From NCBI RefSeq assembly GCF_036961565.1, contig NZ_JBAMDD010000008.1, positions 62,001 to 126,000 on the forward strand: 64,000 nt of DNA, written 5' to 3'. Source of the stretch: Chitinimonas sp036961565 (lineage in GTDB: Bacteria > Pseudomonadota > Gammaproteobacteria > Burkholderiales > Chitinimonadaceae). A model generated the notes under the pieces. That model did no database searches. It was not told the origin of the DNA and saw only the letters and a program-made list of their open reading frames with translations. A program made the translations under genes and the position numbers. This document shows, in pieces, positions 51,523 to 60,310 of this stretch (positions are counted from its first letter, which is position 1; the number at the start of each line of letters is the position of its first letter).

Positions 51523-51598
51523 GGCCAGTTAGCTCAGTTGGTAGAGCAGCGGATTGAAAATCCGCGTGTCCGTGGTTCGATTCCGCGACTGGCCACCA
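51523..51598 (+). tRNA. tRNA-Phe (anticodon GAA)
   Basis: A 76-base cloverleaf with the acceptor stem GGCCAGT / ACTGGCC, D-arm AGCTCAGTTGGTAGAGC and anticodon loop TTGAAAA (anticodon GAA). The T-arm contains GGTTCGATTCC, and the CCA end is encoded. Confidence 0.97.
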
Positions 51599-51608
51599 AA
51601 CACCCCAG

Positions 51609-51632
51609 ACGGCCTTCAACACTGAAGGCCGT
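51609..51632 (+). terminator. Hairpin after tRNA-Phe
   Basis: ACGGCCTTC / GAAGGCCGT pair perfectly over 9 bp (12 with a wobble) around a 6-base loop, followed by TTGTCC. It probably ends or processes the tRNA-Phe transcript before tRNA-Thr. Confidence 0.7.
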
Positions 51633-51686
51633 TTGTCCTCCAAGGCCTGATACGCACCGCCCGGTGCCGATCACATCCAGATGGAA

Positions 51687-51761
<75 letters not shown>

Positions 51762-51829
51762 ACTAAACAGCCATGGCCAACCACACCGAACGGGCTTATG
51801 CCGCTTCGTAGTGTTTGTACTTCATGCCC

Positions 51830-51856
51830 ACCCGCTCCCGCTAGAGCGGGTTTTTT
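51830..51856 (+). terminator. Terminator after tRNA-Thr
   Basis: ACCCGCTC (51830-51837) and GAGCGGGT (51844-51851) form an 8-bp stem with a 6-base loop, running into six T residues. Confidence 0.9.
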
Positions 51857-51929
51857 GCATTTGATAATGCATCATTGAACCAAGCGCCCCATATCGTTAC
51901 CGCCAGCGCACCGCCTGACCATACCTATC

Positions 51930-54900
51930 ATGACATTACGATTCCTTATCATCGCCTTCCTATTCAGCCTCTCAATCTGCCTGCCCGCCTGGTCGGCAAA
52001 GCCTGCGGCCGCCAGTTATAGCATTGCCTCTCCCATGCCCGCCTGGGTGCAACCATTGGCCGATATCCCCGATACCCAGCGCACCGAACCTGTCGTGGTC
52101 CGGCTGGCTGAAACTCAGGTTCATGTCGATACGGTCACCAGCGTCCTCGTGAACCGCGCAGTACAGGTCAACGACCGCAGTGCCCTCAAGCAGATAGGCC
52201 AGTACGGCATTAGCTACAACCCCGCCTACCAGAAATTGCAGCTGCACCGGGTCGCCCTGCTACGCGACGGTCAGCTTCAGGATCGCACCAACAGTGTCAA
52301 TGTTCGCCTGCTGCAGCGCGAGGAAAAGCTCGAAAGCAACATCTATGGTGGCGAAGCCACCTTGCAACTGCTGCTCGAAGACGTCCGCCTGGGCGACACG
52401 CTCTGGTTAACCTACAGCACCCTGGGTGAGAACCCGGTTTTCAGTCCACGCTGGTCCGACATCTACTCATGGGATATCGACCAGCCCATTGCGCTGCGCC
52501 GCCTCACCGTGCTGCATCCCATCCAGCGCAACATCCAATGGCAGCAGCTGGGTGATTTCCACGAAGCCCGCCTCACGCCGCACATTGATCAGATCGGCAC
52601 CTACAAGCGCCTGCGGTTTGAGGGCAGAGATCTGGAGCCCGTTGCCTATGAGCCCAATACACCAACCGACTATCTCGGCATCCGCCTGCTGGCCTTCACC
52701 GAGTATCAAAACTGGCAGCAGGTTGCCCTCTGGGCCCATCAACTCTTTCCCAAGGCCCGCCCCAGCCCCGCTCTGGTCAGCCTGGCCAAGCGATTCGACA
52801 AAACCAGCCCACCCGCCGAGCGGGCCGCCGCAGCGCTACGCTGGGTGCAGAATGAAATACGCTACTTCAGCGTTTCACTAGGCCAGAATTCCCATCGCCC
52901 GCAGGCACCTGAAATCGTGCTGCGCCGTCGCTATGGCGACTGCAAGGACAAAAGCCAACTGCTCATCGCCCTGCTTGGCGAACTCGGCATTGCCGCCCGC
53001 CCCGTGCTGCTGTCCGCCCAAGCCCCCAAGCTACCGGGCAAGGTGCTGCCGTCACCACAATGGTTTGACCACGCCATCGTCGAAATTCAGCTGCCCGGTC
53101 GCAATTACTATGTTGATCCAACCCGCACCGGCCAGGCCTCACCGATAGATCTGATACCCACAGCCATACCCGGCGCCATGGCACTGATCGTAGACCGCGA
53201 TAGCACCGGTCTTACGACCCTCCCCGAACTAACACCAGTCGGGCCGCTGTACGAGCACATTGACACCCTGATTCTGACCAAGCCCGAAGCCGATGCCAGC
53301 CTAGAAGCCCGTCTGATCTACCGCAGCGGCCATGCCGATTGGGCACGCGCGACCTTCCCGGTCATGTCGGCGGGCGAGCTCAAGAAATCCCTGCTCTCCC
53401 TGTATGAGAAAACCTATCCCGGCATCCAGCAGCAATCCACACCCACGCTGCAGGATCACCCTGCGCAGAATCGCTTTGAAATTACGGCGCGTTACACCAT
53501 CCCCAAGCCAACCACCAACAAGGATGGTCGCTACTACGTCGCGTACAACACCCAGATCATCAAGGACAGCCTGGTCATACCTGCCAAGCTGGTACGCAAC
53601 TTCCCGCTGGCAATCAGGATGGCGAACCACCACACCCGCTATCGATTCAACCTGCAGTGGCCCGATACCATACGCACCAACGGCCAGCCGGCAATCCGGG
53701 TGGCGAACAATCCTTATTTTGAAGTGCGCGAGGAGTTCCTGCAGCAGGGCAACCTGGTGAGCTACCTGCTCGATTACCAAGGCAAGGCAGATACTGTGGC
53801 CGCGCACAGCGTGCCAGACTTGCAAGCACAGGCAGATCGGCTGGATGAATTCGGCACCGGCGCCTTCGGCATGGCCACCGATGACTTCCAACCCAGCCCC
53901 TTTGCCAACGACAGCTATCGCGAACTGGATCTCGCGCGCAACTTGGTGCGGCTAGGCCAGACCCTAGCGACCATCAAGCAGGATGATGGCAATGCCGCCA
54001 GCTATGCAAAGCGCTGCGACGATCTGATACTGTTCGTGCAATTGAGCGACTACCATCTGGACGGCGCCGCCAGTGTGGGTCGCGCATTTCGAGATGAGTT
54101 ACGCAAGGCCCAACAGAGCCCTGATATCCAACACTGCCTGGCCCGCCTCGCCTTCGCCCTGGGCACACACCCCGAGAGTCGTGATCTCTTCCTGGCCAGC
54201 GGCACACAGCCGGACGAGAATATCGCCACACGCGAACTGGCATGGTCTTATTACTATGCCGGCGATATTGCCCAGGCCCTTGCCACCATCTCACGCTATC
54301 GGCAGGGCCGGACCGAAGCCAAGCAAGGTGCATGGCAAGCCCACGCCCTGCTCGACACCATTGCGCTTTACCAGCGGAGCAATCACCCCCTGCCAGCCGA
54401 GGCACTGCAACAGGCCAGCAGCATCCCCGACGGTCCCTGGCCCCGCCCCATCCTGGCCATGCAGGTCGGCATACTGACGCCCGACGACCTGCTCAAGCTC
54501 GCCAGCAAGCTACCCGCTGACGCACGTGCAATAGCACTGACCGAATCGTATTACTATATCGGCCAGCACCACCTGGCCGCCAACCAAACCGAACAGGCCA
54601 GAGCCGCCCTGCTGCGCATAGGCGTAGAAGGCATACGCAGCTCAGCTATTTATCAGCAGGCCAAGGTCGAGCTTGATCGCCTCACAGCTACCAGCACAGC
54701 ATTCCAGGCCGCCACGTCTGCACTTAAAGACAAACATTACGACCAAGCCCTACCCATACTGCGCAAAGAGGCCGGGGCCGGCCTGGCAAGGGCCCAACTG
54801 GCACTAGGCGCCCTGCACCACTACGGTATTGGCGTCCCCAAGGATCAAACCGAAGCCGTCCGCTGGTACCAGATGGCGGCCGCCCAAAATGTCGCCGAGG

Positions 54901-56234
54901 CGCAGAATCGATTGGCATTCGCCTACGAATCCGGAGCAGGCATCGCTCAGGATGAGGTCAAGGCAATCGAGTGGCTGCAGCGTGCTGCACAGCTCGGCGA
55001 TCCTCATGCACAGTACAACCTGGCGTATCGCCACAGTTACGGCGACGGTATTGCACAAAACCAGGAACAGGCGCTGCATTGGTATCGGCAAGCCGCAGAG
55101 CAAGGGCTCGCAGCAGCACAGGCCGCCCTAGGCTATCGTTACCGCGAGGGGCAAGGCCTGCCTAAAGATAGTCGGCTTGCCCTGCAATGGAGCCAACGCG
55201 CCAGCAGCGGCGGCGACCCGGGTGGCAAGTACCTACTGGGCTACCACTACTTTCATGGCCTCAACGTCGACACCGATTTAGCCAAGGCGCTCCAGCTCTA
55301 TCGCGCCTCAGCCGAGTTAGGCTATGGCGATGCACAGTTCGACCTCGCCCGCTCACTTGAAATGGGCCTGGGCATCAAACCCAATCAGGTCGAAGCATTG
55401 AAGTGGTATGAGACCGCAGCCAAGAACAACGTTGTCGGTGCACATTCCGCCATCGTCCGCGTGCGCCTCCTCTACGGCATAGGCAGCAAGCAAGAAGTGA
55501 TAGCCGCCATCCAGTTGCTGGAGCAGCAAGCCGAAAAAGGCGAAAGCGTGGCCCAATTCAGCCTTGCCGATATGTTGGAGCAAGGCCATGGCGTGAAACC
55601 CAACCAAGCCCTGGCCAACACCTACTACCAGCGCGCTGCGGACCAGGGATACAACCTGGCCATGCGACGCATGGCCCACGCCTATCATGATGGCAAAGGC
55701 CTCAGCAAAGACATGACGAAGGCCATGGTCTGGTTCAAGAAGGTGGCAGAGCAAGGCCTACCAGCAGATCAATTCAAATTGGCTGAGCACTATCACTTAT
55801 GCAAAGAGCACACGCCCGACTATGCACTAGCCGCTCAGTGGTACCAAAAAGCCGCAGACCAAGGCTATCCGCGGGCGCAAAACAACCTGGGAGACCTCTA
55901 CGAAAAAGGCCTGGGCGTCGCACAAGACCCCGCCAAGGCACGAGCGCTCTATCTGAAATCGGCCAGGCAGTATCAAGCCCTCGCCTTTCTAAGCCTCGGC
56001 AACCTATATGAACAAGGCCTGCTAGGGCAGCCCGATCTGGTCCTGGCGTGGGCCTACTACCGCATAGAGGAAAAGATCCGCGCCCCCCAAGACCCACCAC
56101 CGAAAGATGGTCACACGGCTCGGTTAACACCTCGCCTCAGCGCCACAGAACTGGCCGCAGCCCAGCAGCTCGCCAACTGGCAGCCTGGTCAACCCTTGCC
56201 CGGCGAGGTGGCACCCAAGGTCACAGCCCAATAA
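51930..56234 (+). CDS. DUF3857 / transglutaminase-like / Sel1-repeat fusion protein
   Basis: A 1434-residue exported protein with a signal peptide at residues 1-22 (MTLRFLIIAFLFSLSICLPAW). Residues of about 50-250 resemble DUF3857. A transglutaminase-like domain follows with an intact Cys-His-Asp triad: Cys338 (RYGDCKDKS), His381 (WFDHAIVEI) and Asp396 (YYVDPTR). A second DUF3857-associated region extends to about 620, then a helical segment. From about 920 to 1390 there are roughly a dozen Sel1 (TPR-like) repeats, e.g. AQLALGALHHYGIGVPKDQTEAVRWY. The DUF3857-transglutaminase core alone is common; the large Sel1 array fused to it is unusual. Periplasmic protein modification or proteolysis with repeat-mediated partner binding is inferred. 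It stands alone after the tRNAs. Confidence 0.85.
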   Translation: MTLRFLIIAFLFSLSICLPAWSAKPAAASYSIASPMPAWVQPLADIPDTQRTEPVVVRLAETQVHVDTVTSVLVNRAVQVNDRSALKQIGQYGISYNPAYQKLQLHRVALLRDGQLQDRTNSVNVRLLQREEKLESNIYGGEATLQLLLEDVRLGDTLWLTYSTLGENPVFSPRWSDIYSWDIDQPIALRRLTVLHPIQRNIQWQQLGDFHEARLTPHIDQIGTYKRLRFEGRDLEPVAYEPNTPTDYLGIRLLAFTEYQNWQQVALWAHQLFPKARPSPALVSLAKRFDKTSPPAERAAAALRWVQNEIRYFSVSLGQNSHRPQAPEIVLRRRYGDCKDKSQLLIALLGELGIAARPVLLSAQAPKLPGKVLPSPQWFDHAIVEIQLPGRNYYVDPTRTGQASPIDLIPTAIPGAMALIVDRDSTGLTTLPELTPVGPLYEHIDTLILTKPEADASLEARLIYRSGHADWARATFPVMSAGELKKSLLSLYEKTYPGIQQQSTPTLQDHPAQNRFEITARYTIPKPTTNKDGRYYVAYNTQIIKDSLVIPAKLVRNFPLAIRMANHHTRYRFNLQWPDTIRTNGQPAIRVANNPYFEVREEFLQQGNLVSYLLDYQGKADTVAAHSVPDLQAQADRLDEFGTGAFGMATDDFQPSPFANDSYRELDLARNLVRLGQTLATIKQDDGNAASYAKRCDDLILFVQLSDYHLDGAASVGRAFRDELRKAQQSPDIQHCLARLAFALGTHPESRDLFLASGTQPDENIATRELAWSYYYAGDIAQALATISRYRQGRTEAKQGAWQAHALLDTIALYQRSNHPLPAEALQQASSIPDGPWPRPILAMQVGILTPDDLLKLASKLPADARAIALTESYYYIGQHHLAANQTEQARAALLRIGVEGIRSSAIYQQAKVELDRLTATSTAFQAATSALKDKHYDQALPILRKEAGAGLARAQLALGALHHYGIGVPKDQTEAVRWYQMAAAQNVAEAQNRLAFAYESGAGIAQDEVKAIEWLQRAAQLGDPHAQYNLAYRHSYGDGIAQNQEQALHWYRQAAEQGLAAAQAALGYRYREGQGLPKDSRLALQWSQRASSGGDPGGKYLLGYHYFHGLNVDTDLAKALQLYRASAELGYGDAQFDLARSLEMGLGIKPNQVEALKWYETAAKNNVVGAHSAIVRVRLLYGIGSKQEVIAAIQLLEQQAEKGESVAQFSLADMLEQGHGVKPNQALANTYYQRAADQGYNLAMRRMAHAYHDGKGLSKDMTKAMVWFKKVAEQGLPADQFKLAEHYHLCKEHTPDYALAAQWYQKAADQGYPRAQNNLGDLYEKGLGVAQDPAKARALYLKSARQYQALAFLSLGNLYEQGLLGQPDLVLAWAYYRIEEKIRAPQDPPPKDGHTARLTPRLSATELAAAQQLANWQPGQPLPGEVAPKVTAQ

Positions 56235-56487
56235 GCCAAGCGAGTTGCGCCACATGGCCTGCCATCACCCTGCCACCACAAGGCAACAGGAATCCACGCA
56301 ACCGCCAGTCCGGAGGTGAGCAGCTAACCTATCGCAGCCCCCTCCCCGCCAGCGTGTCGAACAGGCGCCGTCACATACCGCCGCAGTAGCGCCAAGTAGC
56401 TATACTTCATGCGTGCGGATAAATCATCCATGGCGTATGTGGCCATCAACGATATAGCCACAAATCCTGAGGTTGCGAGGAGGCAGC

Positions 56488-57222
56488 ATGGTTACGTTAC
56501 GTCATTGCCTGTTGCTGATACTGGCCATGCCCACCATGGCCGCAGAAGTGGTGAATGCCTACAACACCTACTTGTCACAACCTTTCGTCTTGGACAAGGG
56601 CGGGATGGCCGCCGACGTGGTCGCCTATCTGAATAGCAAGCTGAAAGGCCGTTACCTCTTTGTGCTGCAGTCCATGCCGCGCGAAAGGCTGAATACGACC
56701 ATCATCCATCAGCCAGACTTCAAGGGCATCGTGCTATTCATGAGCCCGCGCTTTGTAAACGACATCAACATGTCGCGCTATAGATGGTCCATCCCCTTGA
56801 TGGAAGATGCGAACGCCGTACTGTCCCACCCCGCTCGAAAGATCGAATACACCGGCCCGGACTCACTGAAGGGCAAATTGTTCGCCGGGGTATTGGGCCA
56901 TCGGTATGTGGACTTGGACGACCGGTTCGGCAAGGACATACACCGCGAGGACGTCGCCTCGGAACTGGCCAACCTGAACAAAGTCGCCGCAGGGCGCTGC
57001 GATGTCACCATCGCCCCTCAGACCATCTACCGCTACTTGATCAACAAGCATGGGCTACAGAACCGCTTGTATGTTTCCACCCGCCCCCACATCAGCTTCA
57101 GCCGCCATATCCTGGCCGCCAGGCATGAAGAGGAACTGGTCGCTGCGCTTGATGAGGTCTTGGTAGCAAGCAAAGCAGACCCTGCCTGGCAGGCCATCCT
57201 GGCTAGATACAGCCTTCAATAG
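56488..57222 (+). CDS. Orphan family-3-like periplasmic solute-binding protein
   Basis: A 244-residue exported protein with signal peptide MVTLRHCLLLILAMPTMA. Its two-lobe layout, with MAADVVAYLNSKLKG, RYVDLDDRFGKDI and DVTIAPQTIYRYL, fits the bacterial extracellular solute-binding protein 3 superfamily, although it is diverged and the ligand is unknown. A strong AGGAGG ribosome-binding site at 56478-56483 decides the start at 56488. No permease or ATPase gene is near. The 56235-56487 gap upstream holds nothing recognisable. Confidence 0.7.
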   Translation: MVTLRHCLLLILAMPTMAAEVVNAYNTYLSQPFVLDKGGMAADVVAYLNSKLKGRYLFVLQSMPRERLNTTIIHQPDFKGIVLFMSPRFVNDINMSRYRWSIPLMEDANAVLSHPARKIEYTGPDSLKGKLFAGVLGHRYVDLDDRFGKDIHREDVASELANLNKVAAGRCDVTIAPQTIYRYLINKHGLQNRLYVSTRPHISFSRHILAARHEEELVAALDEVLVASKADPAWQAILARYSLQ

Positions 57223-57398
57223 CATTGCCATATCTGCCCACCACCTGGATGCCATAAGGGTGCCAGGGGGTTTGTACTCCATGCAGCGAAGTGCAGCGGC
57301 TGGCACCCTGCGAGAGCAGACACGCACCGCAGACAGCCCATGGCTAGGGCAAACTCCTGCAACTGCGCCAACTGGGTTTGCTTGGCAGCGCGAAAAGC

Positions 57399-57426
57399 AA
57401 AAAGCCCGGCGCAACTACGCCGGGCT
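57399..57426 (-). terminator. Terminator of the second solute-binding protein gene
   Basis: AGCCCGGCG / CGCCGGGCT (57403-57411, 57418-57426) forms a perfect 9-bp stem. On the minus strand it is followed by TTTTGCTTTT, 25 bases past the stop of the gene at 57451-58251. Confidence 0.88.
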
Positions 57427-57450
57427 CTGCACATCGGGCCAAGCTCTCGC

Positions 57451-58251
57451 TCAAGCGCCGCCTATCTTGAAGAAGCGCGCCAACGGCACCGAAGTCTCCG
57501 GCCCGAACCAGCGCTGGAAGATACGGGCGGCCTCGCCGCTTTGCTCGGCCTCGATCAAGGCCTCGTTCACCAGCTTGATCATGCGCGGCTCGCCTTTACG
57601 CACCGCCATGCCATAGGCCTCGGTGGAGAGCGAGAACACCGATATCTCGTACTGCTGGCGATTCGGCAACTTGGCCAGCAAGCCCCCCAAGGCCGGCTCA
57701 TCGGCCGTTACGCCATCAATCTTGCCGCCCTGCAAAAACCCCACCGCAGCATTGGTGTCATCCATGGAGACCAAGGTAGCCTTGGGGAACAGCTGCTTGA
57801 ACTGCGCTTCCGAGGTCGTCCCCCGCGCCACGCCTATGCTGCCCGTCTCCAGTGCCTTCAGGTCGGCGAAACGGCCCTTGCGTGCCAGCACCTTCTGGCC
57901 GGTGACAAAATAGCCATAAGAGAAATCCACCTGCCGCTCCCGCTCCACCGTCTTGGTCAGCATGGCGGCGATCAGGTCCACCTTCTTGCCGCGCAGCAGC
58001 TCTATCCGCTGTGCCGGGTCGAGGTTCTGTACCACAAACTTCACTCCCAGCTTCTTGGCGACCAGGGCAGCCATATCCACGTCGTAACCAGAGATGGTCT
58101 TGTCGCGATTCTGAAAACCGAATGGCGGTGCATCGGCATTGGTACCCACCACCAACTGGCCACGGGCGCGGATGTCATCCACCAGGTCAGCCTGGGCCGT
58201 CAGCGACAGGGTCGCAATTACAAGATAAGAGATAAGGCTTCGAGTCATCAT
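57451..58251 (-). CDS. Amino-acid-type ABC solute-binding protein (family 3), orphan
   Basis: A 266-residue periplasmic binding protein. The signal peptide is MMTRSLISYLVIATLSLTAQA. The mature protein shows the classic family-3 features: GQLVVGTNADAPPFGFQN, GYDVDMAALVAKKLG, DLIAAMLTKTVERERQVDFS and GSIGVARGTTSEAQ. It should bind a polar amino acid or similar ligand. Two ATG codons in tandem (58251, 58248) start the signal sequence. No transporter membrane genes adjoin it. Confidence 0.9.
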   Translation of the reverse strand: MMTRSLISYLVIATLSLTAQADLVDDIRARGQLVVGTNADAPPFGFQNRDKTISGYDVDMAALVAKKLGVKFVVQNLDPAQRIELLRGKKVDLIAAMLTKTVERERQVDFSYGYFVTGQKVLARKGRFADLKALETGSIGVARGTTSEAQFKQLFPKATLVSMDDTNAAVGFLQGGKIDGVTADEPALGGLLAKLPNRQQYEISVFSLSTEAYGMAVRKGEPRMIKLVNEALIEAEQSGEAARIFQRWFGPETSVPLARFFKIGGA

Positions 58252-58423
58252 GGCTATTCCGTCTAACAATCCAAATAAAAAAACGGCCGCAAGACAATGT
58301 CCGCGCAAGCCGCTTATCCCATTAGCATGCCATTATCCGCTTGGCATGTATGCTGCGGTTTACCCTGCCCTCAAGGCGAAATTTTTCCAGCAACACCTGC
58401 TGGTGACGGAAGAAGGCTTATCG

Positions 58424-58438
58424 CCCCCCCCCAAAAAA
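58424..58438 (+). repeat. C9A6 homopolymer run
   Basis: Nine consecutive C followed by six A residues. Such runs are prone to slipped-strand length change and underlie phase variation in Neisseriales, but no credible gene crosses this one. Confidence 0.8.
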
Positions 58439-58686
58439 TCGGTGTTGCTTCGTATGCCACTATAGGCAGAAATCGATCTATCGCCGCCCAGATCCCACCC
58501 AGATCAGAAATCGCGCAAGCGTCAGATCAACGAACGCCCTGGCGACCAGGCAACAAAGCACCCGCCTTCCAAGGGGCCGTTATGTCCTTGAATCATAGAA
58601 TATTGCTGCCCATTCTAATGAGGACAGGCATTAGTGATACCACCGCCACGCTCCAGGCAATATGGGCTTCCAACGCAGCGACGAGG

Positions 58687-58800
58687 ACAGGGTAGAGGTG
58701 GATGCCATCAGGGAAAGCCTACTACTTAAGGCTGCAGGGGTCTCCCCTGCGCCTATTCAGGCACTTCCGATCATTGATGATTTGGCTTCATAACAGGCGC
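58687..58800. repeat. Diverged repeat, copy 1
   Basis: Shares a left end (CAGGG..GAGGTGGA.GCCATCA.GGGA..GCCTAC pattern), a central GGCTGCA and the right end TTCATAACAGGCGC with 61170-61300. The middle has drifted and differs in length. It lies in the gene-poor stretch. A 43-codon frame (58662-58793) reads through this copy. Confidence 0.55.
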
Positions 58801-58979
58801 CGAGGCCTGCTGGGCGAGCCAGGCAGTCATCCCCTCGCCACCCCACCCAGATGGAATAGCTACTAGGCAAAAGGGGAATACTGCCAAGCTGCGCGGCTGC
58901 CATTTGCAGCAGCACTGGCGCAAAATGCCTCAGCGACGGCAGCTACCGTAGTGTCCCTTAGCCCACTCCCCCGCAAGGC

Positions 58980-59009
58980 AAAAAAAACGGCCGCCAAACT
59001 TCGGCGGCC
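58980..59009 (-). terminator. Terminator on the minus strand in the gene-poor stretch
   Basis: GGCCGCC / GGCGGCC (58989-58995, 59003-59009) forms a 7-bp GC stem with a 7-base loop. On the minus strand it is followed by G and about eight T residues. It would end a leftward transcript starting in 59010-59400, where no protein gene is evident. Confidence 0.75.
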
Positions 59010-59419
59010 AGAGGAGGAGGAAGGCTTCATTATCCCCCATTTGAGGGATAACGGAAGTGACAACGGCATAGTTTCCGACAATCGGTCATTTCAGCCGCTC
59101 CCCCCACTGTGGCTAGCCCGCCGCAACTTTTGGGCAATCCCTGCACCGGCCGGTACCCGTTCTATACCACGCCCACCTGCCACCCAAATCCCGCCTCGCA
59201 CCCCTCGCAAAACGCCAGAGGCCATGCCAGGCAAGGCAGTCACCACCCATGCCGTCGGCCAGCCAGCACGCCGCCCGTCCACAACACCAGCCCGCGCCTC
59301 TCCCACGCCAGCTTGATTGCCCATATTGCCAGCCCGGCAGGCTGGTAGCCCCTAGCAGAACGTGTTAGAAAAGCAGTGCGGTGACAGCGCGCCAACTTAT
59401 CGAATGGATGCACAACACC

Positions 59420-59596
59420 ATGCCGAAAAAACCCGCCAGTCCCAAGGCTCCCGCCAACGACTCCCTCGCCGCCATGATGACCCTGCCTTTGGTCAGCGCC
59501 GAGGGCTACCTCAAGGAAATGGTGCGCCGGCGCGATGTCCGCAGGAAGATAGAAGACCTGCGCGACAAGGCCAGCGTGGCCAAGGAACTCTGGTAG
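59420..59596 (+). CDS. Small conserved-looking basic protein, unknown function
   Basis: A 58-residue frame. The N-terminus is lysine/proline/alanine-rich (MPKKPASPKAPANDS). The second half is a charged amphipathic helix (YLKEMVRRRDVRRKIEDLRD) ending in KELW. Composition and codon use look genuine, and a perfect hairpin lies 15 bases past the stop, supporting a real transcription unit. A GTG at 59381 would add 13 residues. No family was recognised; an RNA- or DNA-binding or regulatory role is possible but unproven. Confidence 0.5.
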   Translation: MPKKPASPKAPANDSLAAMMTLPLVSAEGYLKEMVRRRDVRRKIEDLRDKASVAKELW

Positions 59597-59610
59597 CGAC
59601 CACTCACCCG

Positions 59611-59634
59611 TCCCGGCCGCTATTCCGGCCGGGA
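59611..59634 (+). terminator. Hairpin after the small basic protein gene
   Basis: TCCCGGCCG / CGGCCGGGA pair perfectly over 9 bp around a 6-base loop. The following TCTGTCC is only weakly T-rich. Confidence 0.6.
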
Positions 59635-59813
59635 TCTGTCCTGGCTGCAGCGGCCCATGCAGCGTCCAAACTCGCGCGCCCTGCGCCAGCCGGTAACCCG
59701 GCTTTGCGGTGCAGCCCAAGGGCGCTGCCGCATCATGCAGTTGCAACACACTGGTCAAGCCGGTCCCTTCCATAGCACCATGGCGCTTTCCCGTCTCAAG
59801 TACCGGCTCCCCC

Positions 59814-60305
59814 ATGCGTTCTACCTGGTTCTATGCCCTACCCTTGCTGTGCAGCCTCTCGCTAGCCGCCCAGGCATGCGATAGCGGTAAGCTCTACCTG
59901 ATGCGCCACGCCGAAAAATCCGCCCAGGGCGGCAGCGACCCGGCCTTGTCGCCTCAGGGCGAAGCGCGTGCCCAGGCGCTGGTAGAGAAATTCAGCCAAC
60001 AGGCCATCGCCGCCGTCTTCAGCACCGATTACCAGCGCACCCGCGCCACGGCCACACCCTTGGCCCAAGCCAGGCAGCTTGATGTCATCCTCTACAACCC
60101 CGATCAACCCGCCCAGCTATTACAGCGACTGGCGCAGGATTACTGCGGCAAGAATGTCGTCATCGTCGGCCATAGCAACACGGTACCCGAGCTGATCAAG
60201 CTGGCAGGCATCACCCAGCCTGTGGTCATTGCCGAAACCGCCTTTGGCGACATCTACCAACTGCAACGCAGTGCCAGCGGCAACAGCCTCAGCCATTTCA
60301 ATTAA
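59814..60305 (+). CDS. Exported SixA-like histidine phosphatase
   Basis: A 163-residue member of the histidine phosphatase (phosphoglycerate mutase-like) superfamily. The phosphohistidine motif is KLYLMRHAEKS near residue 29, the second conserved segment is VFSTDYQRTRATATPLA, and the catalytic His is in VVIVGHSNTVPEL. Unlike cytosolic SixA it starts with a signal peptide (MRSTWFYALPLLCSLSLAAQA) followed by a cysteine, so it is probably periplasmic. The start at 59814 is chosen for this signal; the frame is open 35 codons upstream. It lies 5 bases before cobB. Confidence 0.87.
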   Translation: MRSTWFYALPLLCSLSLAAQACDSGKLYLMRHAEKSAQGGSDPALSPQGEARAQALVEKFSQQAIAAVFSTDYQRTRATATPLAQARQLDVILYNPDQPAQLLQRLAQDYCGKNVVIVGHSNTVPELIKLAGITQPVVIAETAFGDIYQLQRSASGNSLSHFN

Positions 60306-60310
60306 GAGCC

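Larger units (their letters stand above)
58252..59419. other. Gene-poor stretch of about 1.17 kb
   Basis: No reading frame on either strand shows a signal peptide, domain or convincing codon pattern. The stretch holds a C9A6 homopolymer run at 58424-58438, a diverged repeat copy at 58687-58800 and a minus-strand terminator at 58980-59009. The sequence AAAAAAACGGCCGC occurs twice (near 58275 and 58981). A 43-codon frame at 58662-58793 overlaps the repeat copy and may be a remnant. It looks like decayed or intergenic sequence, possibly with an unannotated small RNA on the minus strand. Confidence 0.5.

Noticed and set aside
57223..57300. Imperfect CCTGG...CCAGG inverted repeat after the first solute-binding protein gene
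   Set aside because: Short arms with mismatches and no T-run; not distinguishable from background in GC-rich DNA.
58276..58312. Leader hairpin plus T7 before the solute-binding protein start at 58251
   Set aside because: The stem is broken by several mismatches; only the T-run is solid, so an attenuator is not supported.
58297..58695. 132-codon frame crossing the C9A6 run
   Set aside because: No signal, domain or consistent codon pattern; part of it overlaps the repeat copy. Kept only as a note in the gene-poor stretch.
58662..58793. 43-codon frame reading through repeat copy 1
   Set aside because: The matching repeat copy at 61170-61300 does not keep the frame open, so protein-level conservation is not supported.
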